From Pegoplata infirma (lineage: Eukaryota > Arthropoda > Insecta > Diptera > Anthomyiidae): DNA of 64,000 nt. Positions 1 to 9,922 of this stretch are shown here, piece by piece; position 1 is the stretch's first letter; each line of letters begins with the position of its first letter. Location: assembly GCA_963921195.1 (NCBI GenBank), contig OY992540.1, positions 63,062,844 through 63,126,843 on the forward strand, given 5' to 3'. The position numbers were made by a program, and so were the translations under genes. Below the pieces are notes generated by a model. The model did no database searches, was not told where the DNA came from, and saw only the letters and a program-made list of their open reading frames with translations.

Positions 1-1890
1 TTCGTAAAGAAAGATTTTCAGATTCTGAGACATTTTTAGTATAGAAAGATTTTCAGATTCTGAGACATTTTTCATATAGAAAAATTCTCAGGTTCTGCGA
101 AATTTTTAGTATAGAAAAATTCTTAGATTTTGAGAGATTTTTCGTACAGAAAAATTCTCAGATTCTGAGGCACTTTTCGCAAAGAAAAATTCTCCGATGC
201 TGAGACAATTTTCGTATAGAAAACTTTTTAGATTCTTAAATATTTTTCGTATAAAAAGTTCTCAGATTCTGAGCCATTTTTCGTAAAAAAAAATTTCATA
301 TAGAAAAATTCTCAGATTCTAAGACATTTTGCTTTAAAAAAAACCGCAAATTCTGAGACATTTTTCGTATAGAAAAATTCTCAAATTCCGACACATTTTT
401 CATATAGAAAAATTCTCAGATTCTGAGACATTTTTTTGTATAAAAAAATTTTCTCAGATTCTAAAACATTTTTCGTTTTGCAAAATTCTCAGATTCTTAA
501 ACATTTTTGTATAGAAAATTTCTTAGATTCTGAGACATTAATCTTATAAAAAATTCCTAGATTGTGAGACATTTTTCGTATAGAAAAATTCTCAGATTCT
601 GAGACATTTTTCTTATAGAAAAATTCTCAAATTCTGAGACATTTTTCGTATAGAGGAATATTCAGATTCTGAGACATTTTTCGTGTAGAAAAATTCTTAG
701 GTTCTGAGTCATTTTTTTTATAGAAAATTCTTAGATTCTAACACGTTTTTCGTCTGGAAAAATTCTTAGATTCTGAAAATTTTTAATTTAGAAAAATTCT
801 TAGATTCTGAAACATATTTCGTATCGAAAAATTCTCAGATTCTGAGAAATTTTTCGTATTGAAAAATTTTTAGATATTGAGACTTTTTTCGAATAGAAAA
901 ATTCAAAGATGCTGACACATTTTTCGCATAGAAAAATTTTCAGATTTTGAGACATTCTCAGAATCTGTAAAAAATTCTGTATAGAAAAATTCTCAGATTC
1001 TGCGACATTTTTCGTATAGGAAAATTCTCAGATTCTGAGACATTTTTCGTATAGAAAAATTCTCCGGTTTTGAAACGCTTTTTTAGGGAAAAATTTTTGT
1101 ATTTTGAGACATTTTTCGTATAAAAAAATTCTTAGATTCTGAGACACTTTTCGTAGTGAAAAATTCTCAAATTCTGAGACATTTTTCGAACAGAAAAATT
1201 CTCAGATTTACTGACATTTTTTATATAAAGATAATTCGTGGATCTGAGACATTTTTCCTGTAGCAATATTTTCGGATTTTTATATAGAAAAATTTTCGAT
1301 TTTGTGAATTTTTTCGTATAGAAAAATAATCAGATTCTGATACATTTTTCGTATAGAAAAATTATCAAATTCTAACGCATTTTTCGTATAGAATTTTTTT
1401 TTTTTTTTGTTTTTTCGAAAATTTCGCAAAGTTTTTCTGAATGGAAAAATTCTCAGACTCGTAGACATTTTTCGAATCGAAAAAATTCTTAAATTCTGAA
1501 ATATTCTAAGAATAGAAAAATTTTTAGATTCTGAGACATTTTTCATATATTTTCGGAAATTTTTTGTAAAATTTCTCAGATTCTAAAATATTTTATGTTT
1601 AGAAATTTTTCGTACAAAATCATTTTCAGATTTTTCAGAAATTTCTTTAAAATTTTTAATATAAAAAAATCTCGGATTTTGAGGCATTTTTCGTATAGAA
1701 AATTCTCGGATTCTGAGACATTTTTCGTATAGAAAATTCTCGGATTCTGAGACATTTTTCAAAAAGAAAAATTCTAAAATTCTTAAAAATTTTTCTTATA
1801 GAAAATTCTCAGATTCTCAGATATTTTTCCTATAGAAAAATTCTAAGATATTGAAAAATTTTTTGTGTAGAAAAATTCTAATGTGTGAAG
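1..1890. repeat. 35-36 bp tandem array (satellite-like)
   Basis: Some fifty degenerate copies of a 35-36 bp unit run from the window edge to about 1890. Each unit carries the blocks CAGATTCTGAGACATTTTTC and GTATAGAAAAATTCT. Copies differ by point changes and 1-3 base indels and decay further after about 1550. The array starts before the window, so its full length is unknown. No coding potential is seen; the short minus-strand reading frame at 1280-1546 is a by-product of the repeat. Confidence 0.93.
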
Positions 1891-2195
1891 CTACATTTAC
1901 TTTTTAAATGTTGCAAGCATAACCCTAAACTTAAAATGCAAAGTCATTTCGTATAGCTAAAGATACACCAACTGTTACGAGTATTTGTGGTTTATCAGGA
2001 TTTTCTGATTTAACTACGAAGAAAATTCATTGTCTATTTCTGGGAATTATTCTAAGAGATTTTTGCCATAAAGACCAACTTTTTTTTCATTCACTTGTTC
2101 ATTCATTCATGCCAGCGCGCTACACACAGAGAAAAAATGTTATGAAATTCCAACTGAAATTCTGTTGATGCTAATGGAATTAGATTGATACACTA
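1891..2195. other. AT-rich spacer, nothing recognised
   Basis: Non-repetitive sequence between the tandem array and the tRNA-derived module. It contains a short CATTCATTCATT run near 2095-2110. I see no gene. Confidence 0.5.
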
Positions 2196-2196
2196 G

Positions 2197-2375
2197 GCGC
2201 CCCAGTAGGCTAGTTGGTAGCGTGCTAGCCTATGAGTCTGGAGCTCGTTGGTTCGATTCCCACCAGAGGCCTTGGTCTGTTTCGCTACAACGAGACGAAG
2301 GTCATTGTTACCAGTTCCCGGTTAGGTAAAATTAGTAAATTAAAATAAAATTGAATTAACACAAAAAAAAATCGG
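2197..2375 (+). mobile_element. tRNA-derived SINE-like element, copy 1
   Basis: A tRNA-like head has an A-box-like TAGGCTAGTTGG near 2206 and a perfect B-box GGTTCGATTCC at 2250-2260. It is followed by a short body with GTTTCGCTACAACGA and an A-rich 3' end. The head and the TCGCTACAACGA block recur at 39018-39125, which supports a dispersed pol III-type element rather than a tRNA gene. The stem pairing is too poor for a functional tRNA. Confidence 0.7.
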
Positions 2376-3170
2376 TTTGCTAGGTGCCAAAGAGAAAGAT
2401 TTTTCGAGTTAAGTTTCTCATGCCCGTATTACTCGTGGTAATCAAAAAATTATACAAGATTGAATTGGTAATTTTCTTTTTCTCTGTGTACATGCTAAAT
2501 ACCACTATAGACAATCTTAAGCTACTTAACAATACTTTTTGTCTTTTTGGTATGTTTCTATGTATTCTTAATTTATATGCGCATATTAAATTGTTCTGAA
2601 TATTTAGTTAGTATGAATCTTAGGTACTCCCATTCATATGTCATACATTTGAATGACAATACATATACGCATATTTAATTTGCAAAGAAAAAACAACCCA
2701 GCAAAAAAATATAAATATATTTTCTAGAGTTTAAATAATACCATTGGAAAATTGCTTCGCAGTAAATTTTTAGATTGTTTTAATGACCCGTTAAAAAGAT
2801 ACGAACTTTCAAAAATTTGGAGCTTGTTCCTTTGCTCAAACTTCTTTAACTTATAACTTCTCCAAAAATTTTCCAAATTGCAAATTTTTGTTATTTTATT
2901 TACTAATTCTAAAAAAGTTTTAATTTTGAAATTTGAATCTCATTTTTCAAAATGTTTGTACTCTTTTATTTTTTTTTTTCGAAAATTTTTTGTGAAAAAC
3001 TTTTATCAATTCTACAATTTTTTTCCCGGTACGATCATGGGATTACAATTATTTGTTTTGATTGTTTTTAAAAATTTGTATTTTAATTTTCCAATAATTA
3101 AATCAGGGGGTTAATAATTTTTAACCCTTAACATTTTCTCCAAACAAATAATAGTCTATCTCCAATTCCT
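2376..3170. other. AT-rich low-complexity DNA
   Basis: Long T and A runs and no recognisable protein. Short open frames here are chance products of base composition. Confidence 0.5.
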
Positions 3171-3640
3171 TAGGGATCTCCCATACAAAACGAAATTTTT
3201 AAAAATTTGCTCCAAACGCTCTAACTGCCATTAGAATGCCCTAGAGCCGTCATATATATGACCGCCCCACAAAATTTTTTTCAGAACTAACCTGTCCTCT
3301 TTCTTCAACCCATCCCAGCTAAAACTGTATTACCTTTCTGATTACATTTCCAATTACATTTATTCAGGAAAGTACCAAATGTAAGTACTTTTAGTCAAAA
3401 GTGATTACTTTTGGCACTTTCATGTATAAATGTAATGGGAAATGTAATCAGAAATGTAATACAGTTTTTACTGGGTTAAGGCGGTTCCCATACATTTTTT
3501 TTTATATATTATAAATTTGTTTATTAAATCAGCTACGGTCCAATGGTGCGTCCTAAAGGGGTCATTAGTTAGGCCGACCCCATTAATTTTTACCCTCAAC
3601 ATTTTTTCACAACATACCAACCCGCTATCTAAAATTGGGA
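3171..3640 (-). repeat. Diverged arm of the 59.2-61.3 kb palindromic element
   Basis: Phrases such as TCTCCAATTCCTTAGGGATC, CTCCCATACAAAACG and CATACATTTTTTTT match, in diverged form, the left arm of the large palindrome at 59238-61348 (about 60000-60340). The copy is split by a small inverted-repeat element at 3314-3475. Confidence 0.6.
3314..3475. mobile_element. 162-bp MITE-like inverted repeat
   Basis: The ends CCCAGCTAAAACTGTATTAC and its near reverse complement (GTAATACAGTTTTTACTGGG) extend inward for about 50 bp each. The core is small and contains TACTTTTAGTCAAAAGTGA. It interrupts the diverged palindrome arm, so it is a later insertion. No convincing target duplication was found. 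Confidence 0.7.
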
Positions 3641-4211
3641 AAGTTTTTAAAACTATTTTTTTATGGTCTTAATCTGGTTCGGAGATGGGAAAAATCTTGC
3701 AAAGATTTATAATTATTGAATTTTGTATGCTGAATACGAATATTAAAAAATTTATGAAATCGGTCAAGCGCTTTTCGAGATATCGTCAATTAAAATTTGT
3801 CAAAAAATTTAGTATTTTTAAAAGAATCTAAATTTTTTTTCAAACATTTAAAAAAAATCAAAGTTTTTTTCATATAGAAAAATTTAAAATTTTTCTAGAA
3901 TTTTTTTTTTTGTAAAAAAATTTTAAATTAAAAAAAAAAATCTAAAATTTTTTCATAATTGGCTTAAACTAAGAAAGGTGTAAAAGAAAAATTTTAAGTT
4001 TTTCTAGAAACAAAGGACATCCTTGTTCGTTTTTACTCGTTTCATATAATCCAGTTTTTATTATAATCATCAGAAAACTTGTAATGTTAAATTTATTCAG
4101 TTAATAGTCAATCGTACTCTATATGTGAAAACTATTAGCAGATCGCAGCCGCCACCGTTTGAACCCAAGGCCCTCTGAAATATTTGCTATGAAGTGCCTA
4201 ACAAACGGTGG
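3641..4211. other. AT-rich low-complexity DNA
   Basis: A- and T-runs with no recognised gene. Around 4141-4210 the composition is less biased (GCCGCCACCGTTTG), but no frame of note is present. Confidence 0.45.
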
Positions 4212-4479
4212 CTTTAGACTAGAGTTTGCAAATAGTGGAGATATTTCATAATCGCGATTACGATTAAAAAAATTGCGGTTAATCGCGATTATCGATTAAT
4301 CGAATTTTTTAAATAATTTTAGTTTAAAAAATCTTTTGAAATTTACATTTTAGAACGTACGAAAATAAAAAATATTATTTTTAAGAAATAAAATTTAAAA
4401 CTTTCCCAGAGAATTTTTTGTTAAGATTTTTTTTTAAACTTATAATTAAAATTATTTTTTAATAAAACTTCACACATAC

Positions 4480-5711
4480 TGGTGCTCTTCGTACTACACC
4501 TACGGCTGCATTAGAAATCCTCCTTCACCTGATACCCTTGGACATATTGGGTAGGCAGTATGCGGCTGCATCGGCAATTCGACTTAATAGCACGCTGCAA
4601 TGGAGGAGCAGTGATTGTGGCCATAGCGCAATCTTGAAAAAGATAACAATACCACAAAATGTGGACTGTGCTCCCTCTTTGAGCCTCTTTGAGCGCCACT
4701 TTACCACTATGATACCATCCAGGGAGTCTTGGATGGGGGATACTCCGGGTAGTGGAGCTACCATAAATTTTTACACAGATGGATCGAGGCTGCACGAACA
4801 AGTGGGCTTTGGAGTCTATTCGGAAGAGCTTGGGTTGAGCCTGGCTCGTAGATTGCCAGATCATTGCAGTGTTTACCAGGCAGAGATGCTGGCAATAAAA
4901 GAAGTGGCTGACTGGTTGAGCTGCAATGTCTTGTCTACAACCGCAGTCAACATCTATACTGACAGTCAAGCCGCGGTCAAGTCCCTGGATTCAATGTTTC
5001 TGAAAACAAGATCTGCCCTTAACTGCCGCACGTCTTTAAATGAGATGGCCAAGCAGTTTAACATACGACTCATATGGGTCCCAGGGCACAGAGACATTCC
5101 AGGGAATTGCAAAGCCGATGAGCTTGCAAGACTAGGAACTACCTTACAGGTTCCAACAGAATTGGAATGTGTTGGTACGCCTCTAGAAACTTGCAAGCAA
5201 AACCTACGGCTTTGTTCTGCGACGGAGACTAATCAAAGATGGGCAAATGGATGGACGTGTGAGACAACACGACTGATTTGGCCTTCTCTTAATCAGGGGC
5301 GCACAAGTGAGCTGATATCGCTTCCAAGAGGAGAGATTTCAACGGTGGTTTCTATAATTACCGGACACTGTCTTATAGGGAAGCACGCAGAGCGGTTAAA
5401 TGTGCCGTCGAATGACTTTTGCCGAAGTTGCATGGATGAAGAGGAGTTGGAAACTATCGAACACTTTATTTGCCATTGCCCGGCACTTTCTGGTCAGCGA
5501 CTTGCTTCACTGGGATCTAGGGAGCTGTACGATCTTTCAGATTTGTCGGATGTCAAAATTCAACATCTAAGGAGTTTCATAAGAAGCTCAAACTGGTTTA
5601 ACGACAGGGACTAGTAGGGAAACCTATTACGATCCCGTGGTATCACAATGGACCTCAGAGTCTACGTGTGTTGACGTAAAACGTCAGCAGCCACTTACAA
5701 CCTAACCTAAC
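4480..5711 (+). mobile_element. 5'-truncated non-LTR retrotransposon
   Basis: A 1.23-kb fragment is bounded by an exact 12-bp target duplication CTTCACACATAC (4468-4479 and 5712-5723). Only the last part of ORF2 (RNase H region and C-terminus) and about 100 bp of 3' UTR remain, as expected from incomplete target-primed reverse transcription. The 3' end is AACCTAACCTAACC rather than poly(A). It sits inside hAT-like element A and is therefore younger than it. Confidence 0.88.
4481..5614 (+). pseudogene. ORF2 C-terminal fragment with RNase H domain
   Basis: An open frame of 377 codons continues upstream of any ATG to the truncation point, so it is the tail of a longer polyprotein. Counting from 4481, the RNase H domain spans roughly residues 93-220. 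Its acidic residues are D100 (YTDGS), E135 (QAEMLAI), D161 (YTDSQAA) and D213 (KADELA), with H203 in WVPGHRD. The start resembles the segment just after reverse transcriptase in insect non-LTR ORF2 (TPTAALE). The C-terminus has a Cys/His cluster (CRSCMDE...EHFICHC) typical of these proteins. No frameshift or stop interrupts the fragment, but reverse transcriptase and endonuclease are missing, so it cannot act alone. An RNase H domain suggests an I, R1 or LOA-type clade; I cannot choose between them. Confidence 0.9.
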
Positions 5712-6467
5712 CTTCACACATACATATGTTATTTAATTTTTGACATCTTGAACACTTTTTAAATGATCAAAAAGATTTTAGGAGAAAAATTCTAGATTTT
5801 CTTACATCTTTATTGCGCTTAAATAAACTCTACAAAGTGTGGTTCAATCAGCGCTAAAAAGATATATGATTTTACTGCGTCATTGTAGCTCTTTATCTGT
5901 GCTACTATAGAGTACTCTTAACTGTGACTGCTTTGGATTCGCTCTGTTTCTCTTGATTTCCACGGGGTCGTGTCTGAATACCTGCCAATGGCCAGTAAAG
6001 AGTCAATTGTGAGTAAATTTATTAAAAAATTTTGCAATGCATCATTAGTCGGCAACCAGCGGTCAAAGTATGACAAAATTAAGTTTTTTGACAAAATTTG
6101 ATGTCAAAATTTTTGAACAAATCCGACATAGCCTTTTGAGTATATTCTAAAACAAAACTCTTTAAAATTTACTCAGTTCAGAATTTACATTGTACTTTAA
6201 ATTTGAATGACTTTTACGAGCAAAGGAAAGAAAAACCGCAAACAAGTTAAATGAATCATGGGCCAACCCCTCAAAACTTTCCGTTTCAAAGTAGAAACTT
6301 CAAAATAGGTTTCGAAAAATTTTGGAACTGATTTATATGTTATAAAAATAGTGTAATTCATTCAAAATCTTTAATCGTAATCGCATGATTTTTTTTGTCG
6401 ATTACGATTAATTGGTGCGATTAATCGCGATTACGATTTTAATCGTTTTGCAAACTCTACTTTAGAC

Positions 6468-7020
6468 CGATGCGCTTGGTTGACTGTTAAGCAAGTATGA
6501 ACTAAATCATGATTTTCAACACACAAAAAATTTTTGGCTAAAAATTTTCAATTAAATCTATTGATCAACAATGAGTCAATCAACGTTTTGATTAAAACTT
6601 TTGTTCAAATGTTCAAAATAGCAGATTTTTTTTGCTTTAATTTATTTAAACACATTAATTCAAACATATACATAATAATCGGGTTTTATTTTTTTTATTG
6701 TTGGCAACATATTGGAAAGCACAAAAGATGAATTTTTTTCATAATTTTGTCATAACCTTACATTTCATTTGCTAAATGAAACATTATTTTGATTGACTAT
6801 AAATAAAAAATTTATCAAATTTGTGATCAAAATCGAAAAAATGTTTGATTGAAAAAAATATTATTACCTACAATTTGAAGATTGGTATAATAATTTTCTT
6901 TATTGGGGGAATTTCAATAAATAAATTAATTGAATCCACGTTTTTGTTGATTGAAATTCGTTTTAAATTTCTTCTGTGAATTCGTGTTTGGTTGTTTGCT
7001 GTTGTTTTATACACAGAAAG
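6468..7020. repeat. Dispersed element related to 32621-32817
   Basis: The segment 6775-7000 (TTGATTGACTATAAAT, then TTTTTGTTGATTGAAATTCG, ending TTCTTCTGTG) is the reverse complement, in diverged form, of 32621-32817. The left part (6500-6640) has related ACACACAAAAAATTTTTGGC and GATCAACAATGA text, which suggests a short inverted-end element about 500 bp long. No coding capacity. Confidence 0.55.
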
Positions 7021-7616
7021 GTAATAATTGCAATATGCGTGAACAAACTCTATTTCTAGTAATCATTATTCTTCTTTCTCTCCTTCATCAATTCTGATCT
7101 TTTGTACTTATATTGCAACAAGGCCAGACATGATCCATATTTGTAGACACAATCTATATTTTTCAATTGACCACTTCATAGATATTGAGACAAAATTTCA
7201 TTTAAACTTAATTTGACCTTTGCACTATGGATTGGAACCCATTTTTTTTGGCAGAAATTAAAAAAATAAAAATTAACAAATATTTAAAAGCTTATACATT
7301 TCCACAATGGCAACACTATCAGCTATCAAGAAAGTATAATGGAAAAAATTTGGTGCCAATACTGTCAGTTTACTAGGCTTTCAAAGTTGAAAGTTTTAAG
7401 ACGTATAATATAACCGGAGTGAAATCAATATTACAATTACAAACGGCAAATGGGAAAAAATAAAACTATAAAGGGGCTAGGGGGACAAATTGAAACCTAA
7501 GGATACTAGTTCTTGTTAAAAATTCCTATTTTACAGTTAATGCATCCTTGCCGTCATTCTTGGGTGTTTTGATTATGAGGATTTTGGAGCCAAAATATCC
7601 TATATCTTTCGTGGAC
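7021..7616. other. Unassigned AT-rich DNA
   Basis: No gene, RNA or clear repeat recognised. Confidence 0.4.
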
Positions 7617-7672
7617 AAAAAGTTGTGTTTGGGCACGAACTTGCAAAAAGTTGTGTTTGGGCACGAACTTGC
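7617..7672. repeat. Exact 28-bp direct duplication
   Basis: The 28-bp unit containing AAGTTGTGTTTGGGCACGAA occurs twice head to tail with no difference. This suggests a recent slippage or repair event. Confidence 0.85.
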
Positions 7673-9594
7673 AATTTCCATTTTAGTTTAGCACAAATTT
7701 CGGCCAAATTTGCTGTGTGTGACGCGTTTTCAAATAATTTTTTTTATAATTTTTTTACCTTCCACCAAGCTAATTAATTAATAAAAAAATATTTTTTTCA
7801 AAATTTTTTTTTTTTTTTTAAATCGAAAAAAAAAATTTTTTTAATTTTTTTTTGACAATCGATTTTTGATTACGCTAAGAGATAAAAATCATCCCAGAAT
7901 TAGTCCAACTGATCTTGCTTAATTTTTTGAATTTATGCCATAAAAAATGCATTTGGAACCATAGTGCTTTGATCAAAGTTTAGAGTTTTTTTGTAAACAT
8001 TTTCTAAAAAACAAAACTTTGATCGAAGGGTTTCACGGTTTAAAATGATCGGATTTGGTTTAAATTAATTGTAAATGAAAGTTTGTCTCCAGCTCTATGA
8101 AAGGGTTAGGGAAACAAAATTTATTTTTCTTAGTTTTTTGACCGTAGAAAAAACTGCAATATCTTGAAAACCATTTCACCGATTTAAAATTTTTTCGACA
8201 CTCGTGGTCAGCGCATTAAATTGTATAATTTAATGATTTAAAAATGTAGTTCATCCAAATCGGTTAAGTAGTTTTTGCTGTTTAACTGTAGCCAATTTTG
8301 TCCCTAAAAAAAGTTTCCTAAAATTGAATGGCAACCCCTAGTTAACCAAATTTTGAGTTATAAAATTTTAAAAATATAAAGATAGTTTATCTTTAAATAA
8401 AAAAACGGAATTAAAAAAATTGTATATTAATTTTTTTATAGCTGTTTAAACAAAATTAATAATATGTTTTTTTAGACGTAACAACCTCCTTTTTTTGCTG
8501 GGCATTCAACTCTAAGTCTCATAAACAAATACTTATATATTAATGTATGTGTATGTGTATGTGTATACGTACCATTTGTTTATTGAAACTTCTGTTGCGT
8601 ATTTTGGGAAACAACATTTTTTAGAAACTTCCGCTTCCCATTTAATCTTTTACAACAAAATAAAGTCTTTAAGACAACTTAAATTCCTCAAAAAATATGT
8701 TTCTTATTTTCTTGCATATTGCGTATAAGTTTCATTTCTTTGATATGCAAATAATTTGAATGCCCTTCCATTATTTTTTAACTAGTTTTTTTTGTGTGTG
8801 TGCTCATTTTGTTTTGCAAAAGCTGCACGCGTGTACGTGCGTCATTTATAAGATTTTGTTCTTTAAGATTTCTTATTTATTTTTTTTTGTAAGTTTTTGT
8901 AGCTTATTGTGTCCTCATATGTTTATATTTAAAATAAATGTATGCAACAACATGTACAAAAATATATTAACGTACTATAACAAATATTGTATGTTCATTA
9001 GGGTGACAATGGTTTTCTATATTTTTAAGGAGTGACCCCATTTTGAAAACTGGGCAACAGGAACATTTCTTCCTATTACTACTAAAAACTACTTGCTTTA
9101 AAAAACGATTGCTTTTGAAACAATTTCAAATTAAATTTTTTGGGTCTTTTTAGGGTTTGATCTGTTATGGAAGAAAGAAAATGTTTTTGAAATGTTGTAG
9201 GGTAAATTAATGCATTCTGGAACCGATTATTTGGAACCGAAAATTTTTCTGTACATTATTAATTCCAAATAATTGTCACCTTTTTGTATTTATAAATTTA
9301 TTTAAAAAAAATATATTGCAACGTCATACAAACATATATGTTTACCAGCATCACCAAAACATCAAAAGAATTTGTTTTTGCATTTGACATTTCTAAAGTA
9401 GGAATATATATTTTTTTCTACTTATTTTAAGCGCATATCAAATGCAGATAGAATTCCAAGAAAAAAAAAGTTAAATTTAAATAATTTGAAGAGTTTGTGT
9501 GTAAAGAAGTAAAACTGTAAAAATCTACTGTGCCGAATCTTTTATACTCTCCAAATTGTAAAAAAAATTATAAATAAAAAAATTCGCCAAAGTG
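7673..9594. repeat. Dispersed repeat and AT-rich DNA
   Basis: The part at 8030-8260 (GATCGGATTTGG, CAGCTCTATGAAAGGGT, CAATATCTTGAAAACC) recurs in diverged form at about 53215-53400, and its GAAAGGGT portion resembles 32560-32620. It is therefore an interspersed repeat of unknown class. A TGTGTATG microsatellite lies at 8543-8566. The remainder is AT-rich with no gene seen. Confidence 0.55.
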
Positions 9595-9922
9595 CACAGA
9601 AAAAAAATTAATTAAAAAATTCGTAGATTTAATTAACAAATTAATTAAATCCGGACCAATTACTAAAATGCACCGTTAAATTAAAAATATTTGTATGTCG
9701 TTAATTAAAAATAAATGGATATTTAGTTAATTAAAAACTTAATACTTTAAATTAAAAAAATTAATAAAAATTTAAAAAAAAAATCTAACTTCATAAATTA
9801 AAAATTTAATTAAAAAAAAAATTGAAACCAAATAAAATTTTAATTGTATAAACTAAAAAAAATAATTAAAAATAATACACTTTTTAAAAAATAAATACGT
9901 TAAAAAAAGATTTTTTAAATAA

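Larger units (their letters stand above)
4220..6459. mobile_element. hAT-like motif-array element A
   Basis: The element starts TAGAGTTTGCAAA (4220-4232) and ends TTTGCAAACTCTA (6447-6459). It is flanked by identical 8-bp duplications CTTTAGAC (4212-4219 and 6460-6467). Just inside each end (4249-4303 and 6366-6446) are degenerate tandem copies of a motif like ATCGCGATTAATCG, which is largely self-complementary. An 8-bp duplication with TAG-type ends fits the hAT superfamily. Its own interior has no transposase; 1.24 kb in the middle is a nested retrotransposon fragment. Confidence 0.82.

Noticed and set aside
2197..2275. Functional tRNA gene
   Set aside because: Pol III boxes are good but acceptor and anticodon stems do not pair, and the unit is repeated with a SINE-like body.
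4511..4969. Antisense 152-codon frame under the RNase H region
   Set aside because: Mirror of a well-supported coding frame; no recognisable protein.
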